Assembly: GCF_029852145.1 (NCBI RefSeq)
Contig: NC_079971.1
Coordinates: 10,521,697 to 10,585,696 of the forward strand
Length of the DNA: 64,000 nucleotides
Direction of reading: 5' to 3'
Origin: Microplitis mediator
Lineage: Eukaryota; Arthropoda; Insecta; Hymenoptera; Braconidae
In this document: positions 52,978 through 63,012 of the stretch, one piece after another
How positions within the stretch are numbered: the first letter of the stretch is position 1
How the letters are laid out: each line of letters starts with the position of its first letter
Translations under genes and position numbers: made by a program
The notes under the pieces: generated by a model
Databases searched by the model: none
What the model saw: only the letters and a program-made list of their open reading frames with translations
Told to the model about the DNA's origin: nothing

Positions 52978-53895
52978 TCTCTTCAGAGAATGAAATAGAA
53001 TTAAGGAGAATTCATATTTAGAAATTTTCAATACTTTTAAATTCTCTTCAGAGAATTAAATAGAATTGAGGAGAATTCATATTTTAAAATTTTTAATACT
53101 TTTAAATTCTCTTCAGAGGATTAACTAGAATTAAGGAGAATTCATATTTTGAAATTTTTAATACTTTTAAATTCTCTTCAGAGAATTAAATAGAATTGAG
53201 GAGAATTAATATTTTGAAATTTTTAATACTTTTTAATTCTCTTCAGAGAATTCAATCGAATTGAGGAGAATTCATATTTTGAAATTTTTAATTCTTTTAA
53301 ATTCTCTTCAGAGAATTAAATAGAATTGAGGAGAATTCATATTTTGAAATTTTTAATACTTTTAAATTCTCTTCAGAGGATTAACTAGAATTAAGGAGAA
53401 TTCATATTTTGAAATTTTTAATACTTTTTAATTCTCTTCAGAGAATTCAATCGAATTGAGGAGAATTCATATTTTGAAATTTTTAATTCTTTTAAATTCT
53501 CTTCAGAGAATTAAATAGAATTGAGGAGAATTCATATTTTAAAATTTTTAATACTTTTAAATTCTCTTCAGAGAATTGAATAGAATTGAGGAGAATTCAT
53601 ATTTTGAAATTTTTAATACTTTTAAATTCTCTTCAGAGAATTAAATAGAATTGAGGAGAATTAATATTTTGAAATTTTTAATACTTTTTAATTCTCTTCA
53701 GAGAATTCAATCGAATTGAGGAGAATTCATATTTTGAAATTTTTAATACTTTTAAATTCTCTTCAGAGAATTAAATAGAATTGAGGAGAATTCATATTTT
53801 GTAATTTTTAATTCTTTTTAATTCTCTTCAGAGAATTAAATCGAATTGAGGAGAATTCATATTTTGAAATTTGTAATGCTTTTTAATTCTCTTCA
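52978..53895. repeat. 65-bp tandem repeat, about 15 copies
   Basis: The anchor CTTCAGAG lies at 52981, 53046, 53111, 53176, 53241, 53306, 53371, 53436, 53501, 53566, 53631, 53696, 53761 and 53826, exactly 65 bp apart, plus a last CTTCA at 53891. Units contain GAATTGAGGAGAATTCATAT and TTTTAATACTTTTAA. Regular spacing with few indels implies recent expansion. Confidence 0.95.
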
Positions 53896-53939
53896 TATTA
53901 ATCGAAAAGAATAAAGAACTATTCTCAAGAAAAATATAG

Positions 53940-54456
53940 AGAGCCCGAACTGGGATGGATATCCCGAATTGTCCATGGGGAAGACCACTGGTTATACCAA
54001 AAATAATATATTATCTATACCAGATATATATATATATAGGACGTGGTGCAGGGTATACTGCGCCACTACCAGTAGGTACTTCCCACTCTGCTACGCAAAG
54101 TTCACTTGGTAGCAGTAGAGTGAAGACTGACGATTAACGTCCGCTGCATTTGCTTTTAACACTTCTACTATAAGTGTCCATATCCAAGAAGCCCGCACGC
54201 TCTAGCGGTGAGCGCGGAACTAACTTTCGCTCACTTACTCTCTCCCGCCAGATTGTCGGTCGGCGAGCGTCTCACGATCACTCTTACATTTTTTTCCCGT
54301 TGCCTTTTTCTCTTTTAATTACTTTTTTTTTCCACAAATTTCTACATAAAAAAAAATAAAATTTCACGTATAAAATTATTATTTCTTTTCTTTCCCAGAA
54401 TAAAATTTTAATATATAAATAATTACTAATCATTATTATTTTGTTTTTTCAAAGTT
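53940..54456. other. GC-richer insertion of unknown nature in the array element
   Basis: Unlike the flanking arrays, this part contains CGCCACTACCAGTAGGTACT, ggtagcagtagagtgaagac, gcacgctctagcggtgagcg and cggtcggcgagcgtctcacg. The first bases AGCCCGAACTGGGA equal the reverse complement of the end of the tRNA-like sequence at 5349-5362, which may be chance. Pyrimidine-rich sequence follows. I could not match it to any snRNA or SINE. Small open frames at 53955 and 54174 have no motif. Confidence 0.4.
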
Positions 54457-54459
54457 TAA

Positions 54460-54900
54460 GGCCATTCTCAGACAGTGCCCCCCACTTTTTAAAAATTTTG
54501 AATGACTTTCAACTGTTATAAGCGTATCAAATTTTTAGCAATTAATTAAAAAAAAATTGAAGCATTAATTGAAAAAAGGACAACGTAGTTGTAATTTCGC
54601 CGATATATAGATATAAAAAAAAAATTATTTACACTTGATATCAATTCGAAGTTAAACAAAATTCGTTAAATAAATTTTCGTGAAATCGTCCTGTCAATTT
54701 TATAATTAGAATTTTTTAATTTTGTTGGGTAAGTAATTTTTTCTAAATTCTATATCGCAACGAAATTACGACTACGTTGTCCTTTTTTCAATTTAAATTT
54801 TGATTTTTTTTTAATTGATTAATAAAATTTTAATACGGTTATGATAGTTGAAAGTCATTGCATATTTTTAAAAAGTGGGGGGCACTGTCTGAGAATGCCC
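54460..54900. mobile_element. Foldback MITE with TTAA target duplication
   Basis: It begins GGCCATTCTCAGACAGTGCC and ends GGCACTGTCTGAGAATGCCC, with TTAA at 54456-54459 and 54901-54904. Arms extend about 190 bp inward, including gacaacgtagttgtaatttc against gaaattacgactacgttgtc. The TTAA sites suggest a piggyBac-type mobiliser, which is inference. Confidence 0.8.
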
Positions 54901-54949
54901 TTAAAAGAAAAATAATTTTTTTTGTTATGGTGACAATTCTCTCGAATTC

Positions 54950-56060
54950 TCGGCGAGAACAGGAATTGCAACATGACTTTGAAATTAAAAAAAAATAAGA
55001 TGGAATATAACTTTTTCGGATCCTGTTTTATTCTCTCGAATTCACGGGAAGAACAGAAATTGCAACATTATTTTAGAATTGAAAAGAATTAGTTAGAATT
55101 GAATTTTTCCGAATCCTCTTTTATTCTCTTGAATCCTCTGCGAGAACAGAAATTCAAAGTTATTTTAGAATTAAAAAGAATTAGTTAGAATTAAACTTTT
55201 TTGAATCGTCTTTTATTCTCTTGAATCCTCCGCGAAAACAGAAATTGAAAGTTATTCTAGAATTAAAAAGAATTAGTTAGGATTAAACTTTTTAGAATCC
55301 TCTTTTATTCTCTTGAATCCTCCACGGGAACAGAAATTAAATATTATTTTAGAATTAAAAAGAATTACTTAGGATTAAACTTTTTAGAATCCTCTATTAT
55401 TCTCTTGAATCCTCCTTGGGAACAGAATTTTAATATTATATTAGTATTAAAAAGGATTAGTTAGAATTAAACTTTTTCCAATCCTCTTTTATTCTCTTGA
55501 ATCCTCCACGGGAACAGAAATTAAATATCATTTTAGAATTAAAAAGAATTAGTTAGGATTAAACTTTTTTGAATCCTTTTTTATTCTCTTGAATCCTCCG
55601 CGAGAACAGAAATTCAAAGTTATTTTAGAATTAAAAAGAATTAGTTAGGATTAAACTTTTTTTAATCCTCTTTTATTCTCTTGAATCCTCCACGGGAACA
55701 GAAATTGAATATTTTTTTAGAATTAAAAAGAATTAGTTAGAATTAAAATTTTTTGAATTCTCTTTTATACTTTTGAATCCTCCGCGCGATCAGAAATTGC
55801 AATATTATTTTAGAATTAAAAAGGATTAGTTAGAATTAAACTTTTTCCAATCCTCTTTTATTCTTTTGAATTCTCCACGGGAACAGAAATTGAATATTTT
55901 TTTAGAATTAAAAAGAATTAGTTAGAATTAAAATTTTTTGAATCCTCTTTTATACTTTTGAATCCTCCGCGCGATCAGAAATTGCAATATTATTTAAGAA
56001 TTAAAAAGGATAAGTTAGGATTAAAAATATTTAATCCTTTTTTATTCTTTTTAATCCTAA
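54950..56060. repeat. ~92-bp tandem repeat, about 12 copies
   Basis: The anchor GAACAG/GATCAG lies at 54957, 55051, 55144, 55236, 55328, 55420, 55512, 55604, 55696, 55788, 55881 and 55973, spaced 92-94 bp. Units contain TTTTATTCTCTTGAATCCTC and GAATTAAAAAGAATTAGTTA. The last four copies alternate two variants (CCACGGGAACAG and CGCGCGATCAG), a hint of a 184-bp higher-order unit. Confidence 0.95.
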
Positions 56061-56220
56061 AACGATAATAATTTTGTCGCTAGATGATGGAGAATTAAAA
56101 AGGGTTCATTTTATGTTCGATCTGAATTCTCCGGAGAATTAAGAGTATTAAAGAGTATTAAGGAGTATTAAGTATGTGTGCTTTTTTAATCCTTTTTAAT
56201 TCACTTTTTTAACCAGGGCT

Positions 56221-56737
56221 AAACAATATCGCTTTGAAAAAAATTTTTTTATCAAAAGCCACTCATTTAGCCTTATAGAGAATGTTTTCCAGTTTTGAAA
56301 ACCCTGCTTCGATTCTCTGTACGATCAATACGTCCGGAGTTATTGATTATCAAAGCCAAAATGGACTTTTTTGCTTTGATCAATGATAACTCGGCGCCAA
56401 ACCGTCGTAGAGACTTTTTCAGGCCGCTAAATGAAAGGGCATAAAATTTCCTAAAAGAGTCATAAAGTCAGATTATTCAAAAAAATTTATTGACGCCCAT
56501 AAAGATATTGAGAGACCGGCAAAAATTTAGAAATTTTTTTTTTCGTCGATTTTCTTATGATTACTCCGGAACTGTGTATGAAATTTGAGGTCCAGATCTG
56601 AAAACTAGAAACTTGAGGCTACAATTTACTTTTTTTACTTTTCTTCTGCGACCAATTTTCACTGAATTACAGCATGTTGAACATCACGTAAGAATTTCGG
56701 ATTTTTTTTCTATCCCTTAATTTTTGTGACCAGTGTA
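56221..56737. repeat. Half of an ACTAGTCAC-type foldback
   Basis: The part 56600-56737 (cttgaggctacaattt, gaattacagcatgttgaa, ttaatttttgtgaccagtgt) repeats the right arm of the element at 8571-9290. The rest is AT-rich with cgtccggagttattgattat. No gene. Confidence 0.45.
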
Positions 56738-57579
56738 TATTAGGGTGGCCTAAAAAAACCGACTATTTTTTTTTTAATTCTCTCATGAAAATTTGTTGAT
56801 TCAAGATGTTTTAAGGAGCCTCTCCCAAAATCAGCACGATAAAAAATTCTCAAGAGGTCACTCACGAATTTTGAAAATATCAAAAATGATCGAAATTCGG
56901 ATTTTTTGTTCTAAATTTCTGCTTTTTCGTGGCAGCTATAGTTCATATTTATGAAATCATGACTATGTTGGAAATTTCAGCCCAAAATTTAAATATTTAA
57001 ACGTCGCTCAAGAATTTTTAATGTTTCTGAGTACTGTCTCTTGGATGTTTTCGAGCGACCCTTGAATATTAATAATAAACCTTCTTAATTTTTTTATCAT
57101 CAATTTGTAACATAATGAAATGATAAGTTATTTACATACTTTTTTATTTTTTAATTCAATTTTTAGATTTTTTTGCTTATTCAAAACTTACCCAATTTTA
57201 TTGTTTAACACTGTCCTGGATATTTTCGGTTATGTAAAAGTTATATTTAAGTGAAATGACAATAACTAAGTTATAAAAAAATACAAAAACTAATTCAAAG
57301 TATTAGTTACATATTATCAGTTAATATTCAAAATTCTTGAGCGCTGGTTAAATATTTAAATATTAGCTTGAAATTTTCAGCATAGTCATCATTGTATAGA
57401 TATAAAATATTACTGCTACGAGGAAGAAAAAATTTAGAAACGAAAAATCCAAATCCCAATCATTTTTGATATTTTCAAAATTCGTGAGCGACCTCTTGAA
57501 AATTTTTTATTGAGTTGATTTTTGGAAAGGCTTCTTAAAGCATTGTAAACCAACAAATTTTCATAGGAGACCCGGAAAA

Positions 57580-58039
57580 AAAAATCTGTCTATCGGTTGA
57601 CCCTGCGGGCCAGCCCCAAAACTTCCCGCTGTTTTCGAGCTCAAGGAGCTCGAAAACTTTGTTGTGAATGCATTTTCGAGCTCTTCGAGCTCGAAAATAC
57701 TTTTGTATCCCATTGTTTTCGAAAGAAAACGTTTTTAGCATTTCTTTCTCCCACGATATATCACGAACGAATTGACCGATTTCGATGGTTGAGGCGGCAA
57801 TCGACGTGTTTTATTGAGTTCTAGAGCTGATTAGACTTTGAAGTCGATCGTTCGAGTCGTATCTGAGAAATCAATAAAAAACTAAAAAAAAAATTTTTTT
57901 TTCCGTAAATCGCCAATATTTTCGAGTCTACTTGATCAAATGATCTGAAATTTTCAGAAAAGTTGATGGCCAACAAGCTCTTTCGATTGCCGCCTTAACC
58001 ATCCAAATCAGTTCATTAGTTAAAAAGTTATAGACCGGT

Positions 58040-58099
<60 letters not shown>

Positions 58100-58253
58100 T
58101 ACAGACAGTCGGACATCATTCTGAAAATAGTCAGAATAGCTTCCTAGGACCTCAAAACGTCGACATCTGATGAAATTTCGATTTTCGCAAATCGGGGTGA
58201 AAACAATAACTTCCTAATTTTTCGGAAATCGTCGATTTTCTTAGCGGGAAGTT
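57580..58253. mobile_element. AACTTCCCGCT repeat element with CA microsatellite
   Basis: AACTTCCCGCT at 57620-57630 is inverted at 58243-58253. It contains TTTTCGAGCTC palindromes near 57635-57700, the duplicated motif gattgccgcctcaacc/ggttgaggcggcaatc at about 57790 and 57980, a (CA)n run (58047-58094) and cagacagtcggacatcatt. It appears to be a common dispersed repeat. Frames at 57535-57824 follow its palindromes and are not genes. Confidence 0.65.
58047..58094. repeat. (CA)n microsatellite
   Basis: About 24 CA units within the AACTTCCCGCT repeat. Confidence 0.97.
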
Positions 58254-58734
58254 AAAAATAGTCGGTTTTTTTGGGCCACCCTAATATATATGGGGCATTC
58301 TACGCCGAATCGACTACTTTGGAACCCGACCTTTTTAGATTTGGCTGAAAATTTTTTCTCATTTTCTACCCCATCAAACACGTTTCTCATAATTTTGTCA
58401 AATTTTTTCACCCAACCAAAAAAATTGTAAATTTTTGAAAAAAATGGCTTTTTTTATTTTAAATAGCAATAACTTTTTCAAAATTTGACCGATTAGAACG
58501 TTTTTTTTTTTAATTTTTGATTTTAAATGTCCTTTTCGAAAAAAAATACAAAAAAAATTATTGCAACCTATCTTCATTGTTTTTTCGTAGATTTTTGGAA
58601 AAAATCAAATATTTTTTTATGGTTACCATTTTTGATTTTTGAATTTTTTTTTTATAAAATTGTTTGACATTTTCTACAAATAGTTAAACAGGGAGGCTTT
58701 GGGCCCAGGAATTAAAACAGGGTCCTACTTTACC

Positions 58735-59130
58735 GACCTAGGATAAGTACCTGATGTCAGCAATGTAGATTTGTTTCATCGACATTTGAGCCGGGTGTTG
58801 GTAATGTAGATTTATTTTATCGATATTTGGGAGCTTTTTTGTATATTTATGGTAATGTAGATTTTATTTGTTTTATCGATATTTTAGCCTGATGTTGGTA
58901 ATGTAGATTTGTTTTATTGATATTTGAGACCTTTTTTCATTATTTATTGATATTTTTGGGGCCTTTTCTCTTATTAATGATAATGGAGATTTGGTTGGGG
59001 CTTGCTCATGATAATGCAGACTTGGTTGAGGCCCAACCATGGTAATGCAGATTTGACTGGAACCTGATCATGGTAATGCAGGTTTTGTTTGGGGGCCTGT
59101 TTTCTCTCATCGATAAAAGTAGATTTTGGG
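58735..59130. repeat. Degenerate GGTAATGTAGATTTG minisatellite
   Basis: About eight diverged units with GGTAATGTAGATTTGTTTT, then ATCGATATTTGAG. Later units carry GGTAATGCAGATTTGACTGG-type sequence and spacing falls from about 50 to about 30 bp. It precedes the small gene at 59664. Confidence 0.7.
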
Positions 59131-59663
59131 ACTTAGCGGATAAATAAGGACTTTTTACGATATATTTCCAAATTTTACGATTTTATGCAGGATAGGGAGG
59201 GGGACATGGTGGGAGGTCGAACATTCGAGAATGTTCTCGATTTTCCTACGCGCATATTGGTGGGGGTTTATTTTTCAATCCTGATTATTCTAAATTTTTA
59301 ACAGCTGTAAGGGGGGTGGGTTATGGGCAAAATTTAAAAGTTTTTCCAAGAATAGTTTTTTATTAGAAGTAGGTGTTTTAACGGTTGATCTAACCGGTTT
59401 TGGACCAATCATTTTTTACTTTGTATCCTCAAATTATGTTTGCTGTAGGAATCCCCCACAAAGAGCATTTTTTAAGTGGGGATCATCACTATGAAAACTT
59501 GAGTTTTTATCATAATCCACACAGTTATGTAGAGATTTTGTTCTGTGAGAAGTAACTATGATGTCGTGTTTAAAAAGTAAGATTTTTTTAATTGTAAAAC
59601 TATTAAATATATTCAAAATTTGATTACTTAAAATTAATATTTGGAATACTTGCTTAGCGAATA
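59131..59663. other. Leader region of the small transposon-type gene
   Basis: A G-rich patch (gatagggagggggacatggt near 59190, ggggggtgggtt near 59310) is followed by AT-rich DNA up to the ATG at 59664. The 106-codon minus frame 59434-59754 overlaps the gene in antisense and is rejected. No clear promoter. Confidence 0.35.
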
Positions 59664-61514
59664 ATGGATCTCTCAAAAGTAAACGAGGCCATCGAATTAC
59701 CCATATTTTTACCAACCAAAATGCTGAATGAATTGGAAAGAGATGGATTATCAAATAACCGCTTTCAAAAATGCCAATACCAAATTCGGATTAAGAATAG
59801 TTGTGTTATGTCCGACTATTAATTATTTAATATTTGGTTTGCGTGGATTAGGCGTTCGGACTAACCAATGCAATTTTTGGCTCAAATGTTCAGTTCAAGC
59901 CGTATTTATTTGTTTAGGGATACGTTTCGACATGGATTTTCTTTTGATTCTAATTTATATTCAAACAGAGGTATCTTTCTAAATGTATGAATATGCTATT
60001 TGTTCATTGATAAATACAATTGTAAAATTATAGCTTCCTTTTTCCGCTCAAATTTTGAGGCTGATTGAAATGTTGTTATTAAGTCAAGAAAGATAAAATA
60101 GCCACTTATGAACTTCTTACCTTTGAGTTGTTTTCTCTTTTGATTACTTTTACTAGGATATTCTTTCGAAGTAGATCTCTTAATCCTTGAATGTGATCTC
60201 CTGACATAGACCCTTGGATTGGCTGCTGTCTTTCTCGTACAATCCGGTCTTCACGTAGGAATAGGATGTTAATATTAACTAACTTATTTTAATTAATCAA
60301 ACACAAAAATTCGTTTTCACTTTGATTTTCTTCTTATTTCACTTTTAAATTTTAAATCTTTAGTAAAGATAAAATTCCTTTATGTTTCTTGATAGAAAAT
60401 AGAGATGATACTCTTTAAAGGATCGTATCTTTATTTTTGAACATTTACTACACTTTTAATATACACTAAGATTTTTGATTTTCTATGTTTTTAATTTTAT
60501 ATTTATGAGAATAATACTCTTTTAATGTTCCTTATAGGGAATAGAGTTGATACTCTTTTAAAGGATGATATTTTCGTTTATTTTATACACGTATTGCTTT
60601 ATTTTTTTATGTCTATAATAATTGTAAACTCGATATAATTTCACTCAAAATAATAATTAAACTCGGAGCTAATCACTCACAACCAATAACACTGTTAACT
60701 TTTATCAACTTTAATTTTTCTTTCGCGATGCGAATTTTTATTTCACCTTTACCGATATATTAATTTGTGGTTGCACTTTAATTTATTTTGGCAATGATAA
60801 TTTCTTTATTTTTTTCTTATATGATTTTTGAATATATAGATGTATATATTTATTCTTTGACTGCGATATAAAAGCGATGATGATCGGTTTTATTTTGTTT
60901 TATTGTAAATTTGAGATTGAGGATACTGCTGTACCTAATTACTGACTCTTTGCTGAGGGTAACTCGGCTACAAACCGAAAAGCAAGCCGGTGCTCGGTAG
61001 AGTGATTTTGCTCTTGAAAAATTTTTAAGATGCAACCATGGGGTCCGAGTCAGGGGAGGAGGAATTTTCAGCGTCTTACGAAGTGTGAGATGTCCCGTTG
61101 ACGAAACTTAATTTAAGTCTATGTCAATTATGGGTGTCACCACGCATAGGAAGACGATTGAAAAATTAAGTGGGGAGCCGGAAAGAATAAGGGAATGAGA
61201 GACATGAGAAAAAGAAAACTGGTACGATTTTTGTACCTCTTAGCTGCATCTATCCTGGTTTCTATTATAAGAAATGGAATAGCTATTCCTCAGGATGTTC
61301 AGCATGAATTTTGAAAAAGATTCCGGAGTCGGACATAACAGTTGCAACAATCAATGAAGAATTCAACGTATTTTTGCCAAAAAGGACGTCAGCATTGATA
61401 ACGAAGAATCCTAATTATTTTGAAGAGTTGCTTAACCCCATATTATACCATAAGCTTTACCTCACTTACTTTGGTGGTAAATATAATGACTTTGAAATGG
61501 CTTATCGTGATTAA
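59664..61514 (+). pseudogene. Small conserved transposon-type protein, split by a solo LTR and a frameshift
   Basis: The first part (59664 to about 59740) reads MDLSKVNEAIELPIFLPTKM then LNELE. After a frame change, YQITAFKNANTKFGLRIV runs to 59803. The LTR 59804-61340 follows, and the remainder (VATINEEFNVFLPKRTSALI, then LTYFGGKYNDFEMAYRD) ends at TAA 61514. Removing the LTR and one GTTG joins the two halves in frame. About 100-residue proteins with a FLPxK...NTKFG...FxVFLPxR...GGKYN pattern recur in insect genomes next to mobile DNA. I read it as a small beta-rich, possibly nucleic-acid-binding protein, but the function is unknown to me. A poly(A)-like AATAAA follows at about 61546. Confidence 0.6.
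59804..61340. mobile_element. Solo LTR (1,537 bp), TSD GTTG
   Basis: It begins TGTTATGTCCGACT and ends AGTCGGACATAACA, with GTTG on both sides (59800-59803 and 61341-61344). It has no coding region. The end at about 61020-61300 is GC- and purine-rich, and a TATA-like stretch precedes it (gatgtatatatttattc near 60838). A 4-bp duplication fits the Gypsy/Ty3 group. Confidence 0.88.
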
Positions 61515-61689
61515 TCTATTACCAGTCATCATTATTTCTAAATATTAAATAAATTGGATAGTTAACAGTTATTTCTATAAGTAATTGAAACTATTAAAAC
61601 TTATAGCAATGTTAAAAATATATATTTTTTTTATTCAATCAAAAAAAAAATCTTAATGTACTTTTACGGAAACTACTTTTATGAAAAAT

Positions 61690-62660
61690 GAAAAAATTAT
61701 TACAACCTATCTTCATTTTTTTTTTGTAGATTTTTAGAAAAAATCAAAAATTTTTTGATTTTTGATTTTTTTTTTTTATATGAAACTTTGACATTTTCTG
61801 CAGATCCTTAAATTTTATCAGAGTGATGTTTTTTCGATTTAAATTTTTTTTTAATTGATAAAAAACATTTTTTACAACAAGCCTTATTTCTCATAACACC
61901 ATGCTTAAAATTTCTGAGAGTGCTCAAAAAACTTTCAAATTTGTAAAAAAAAAAAAAAAACAATAAATTTAAATGGTAATCCTCGTAATAATTTGAATTT
62001 TGTTCGAAAAATCAAGTTTAAAAATAGAAGGACCTTCTGAAAAATTTTTTTGTATTTTTTTCTGAAAACTAAATTTAAAAACGAAGAAAATAAAGAAAAA
62101 AAAATTTTCGATTGGTCCATTTTTGGACAAATGCTGGCAATTAAAAAAAAATTCTTTTAACCATAAAACAATGAATGTAGAAGGAATTTTTTTGAATTGC
62201 AAGCATCTGTCCAAAAATGGACCAAACGAAAACTTTTTTTTCTCATTTTCTTCGTTTTTAAATTTAGTTTTCAGAAAAAAATACAAAAGATTATTCAGAA
62301 GGTCCTTCTATTTTGAAATTTGATTTTTCGAACCAAATTCAAATTATTTCGAGGATTACCATTTAAATTTATTGTTTTTTTTTTTTTTTTACGAATTTGA
62401 AAGTTTTCTGAGCACTCTCAAAAATTTTAAGCATGGTGTTATAAGAAATAAGGCTAGTTTTAAAAAATTTTTTTTACCAATTAGAAATAAAAAATATAAA
62501 TCGAAAAAACATCACTCTGAAAAAATTTGAGGATCTGCAGAAAATGTCAAAGTTTCATATAAAAAAAAAAAATCAAAAATCAAAAATGGTAAACATCAAA
62601 AAATTTTTGATTTTTTCTAAAAATCTACAAAAAAAACAATGAAGATAGGTTGCAATAATT
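61690..62660. repeat. Inner foldback arms (centre about 62170)
   Basis: Left and right arms pair through long blocks, for example ggtccatttttggacaa with tgtccaaaaatggacc, ggaccttctgaaa with cagaaggtcct, and tcagagtgatgttttttcga with tcgaaaaaacatcactctga. All ORFs here (61935-62323) are phenylalanine/lysine shadows of this palindrome. Confidence 0.85.
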
Positions 62661-62929
62661 TTTTGTAATTTTTTCCAAGAAGTACATTTAAAAACAAAAA
62701 ATTTGAAAAAATAACGTCCCAATCAGTCGAATTTTGAAAAAGTTATGGCTATTTAAAATAAAAAAAGCCATGTTTTTCAAAAATTTACAATTTTTTCGGT
62801 TGGGTGAAAAAATTTGAAAAAATTATGAGAAACGTTTTTGATGGGGTAGAAAAAGAGAAAAAATTTTCAGCCAAATTAAAAGGGTCGGATTTAAAAGTGG
62901 TCGATTTAGCGTGGAATGCCCCATATACA

Positions 62930-63012
62930 TTAGGGTGATTCAAAAAACGAACAAATTTTTTTTTTTCTTCCAAACAGGTTCAAAAGTTTCGTTTAGATAA
63001 AAAAGACGCCTG
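62930..63012. repeat. Left end of a TTAGGGTGATTC foldback
   Basis: TTAGGGTGATTCAAAAAACG starts at about 62930, four bases after the previous foldback. It is cut after about 80 bp by the LTR-like sequence at 63013; the other arm is outside the window. Confidence 0.5.

Larger units (their letters stand above)
52922..56218. mobile_element. CCCTGGTTAA element with large internal tandem arrays, TSD CT
   Basis: It begins CCCTGGTTAAAAAAGAGAAT and ends ATTCACTTTTTTAACCAGGG, with CT on both sides (52920-52921 and 56219-56220). The left half is a 65-bp array, the right half a ~92-bp array, and the middle (about 53940-54905) contains other insertions. There is no coding sequence. It is the largest family member here (3,297 bp). 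Confidence 0.88.
56738..58285. repeat. TTAGGGTGGCC foldback element with nested insertion
   Basis: It begins TTAGGGTGGCCTAAAAAAAC and ends TTTTTTTGGGCCACCCTAA. The arms pair, for example aagaggtcactcacgaattt (56850-56870) with aaattcgtgagcgacctctt (57480-57500), and aaatttaaatatttaaacg with taaatatttaaatatt. The right arm is interrupted by a repeat at about 57580-58253. Confidence 0.8.
58288..62926. repeat. GGGGCATTC foldback, or two overlapping copies, with 2.9-kb interior cargo
   Basis: It begins ATGGGGCATTCTACGCCGAA and ends GCGTGGAATGCCCCAT. Outer arms 58291-58690 and about 62540-62926 pair. An inner perfect-style foldback (about 61690-62660, centre near 62170) continues the pairing. The word attacaacctatcttcatt occurs in both 58560 and 61690, so two copies may overlap. 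Between them lie a minisatellite, a small gene and a solo LTR. Confidence 0.65.

Noticed and set aside
52978..53895. Regular 65-bp spacing suggested a CRISPR array
   Set aside because: The whole unit repeats without unique spacers, the host is eukaryotic and there are no cas genes; it is a tandem minisatellite.
59434..59754. 106-codon minus-strand ORF
   Set aside because: It is antisense to the small transposon-type gene and has no recognisable motif.
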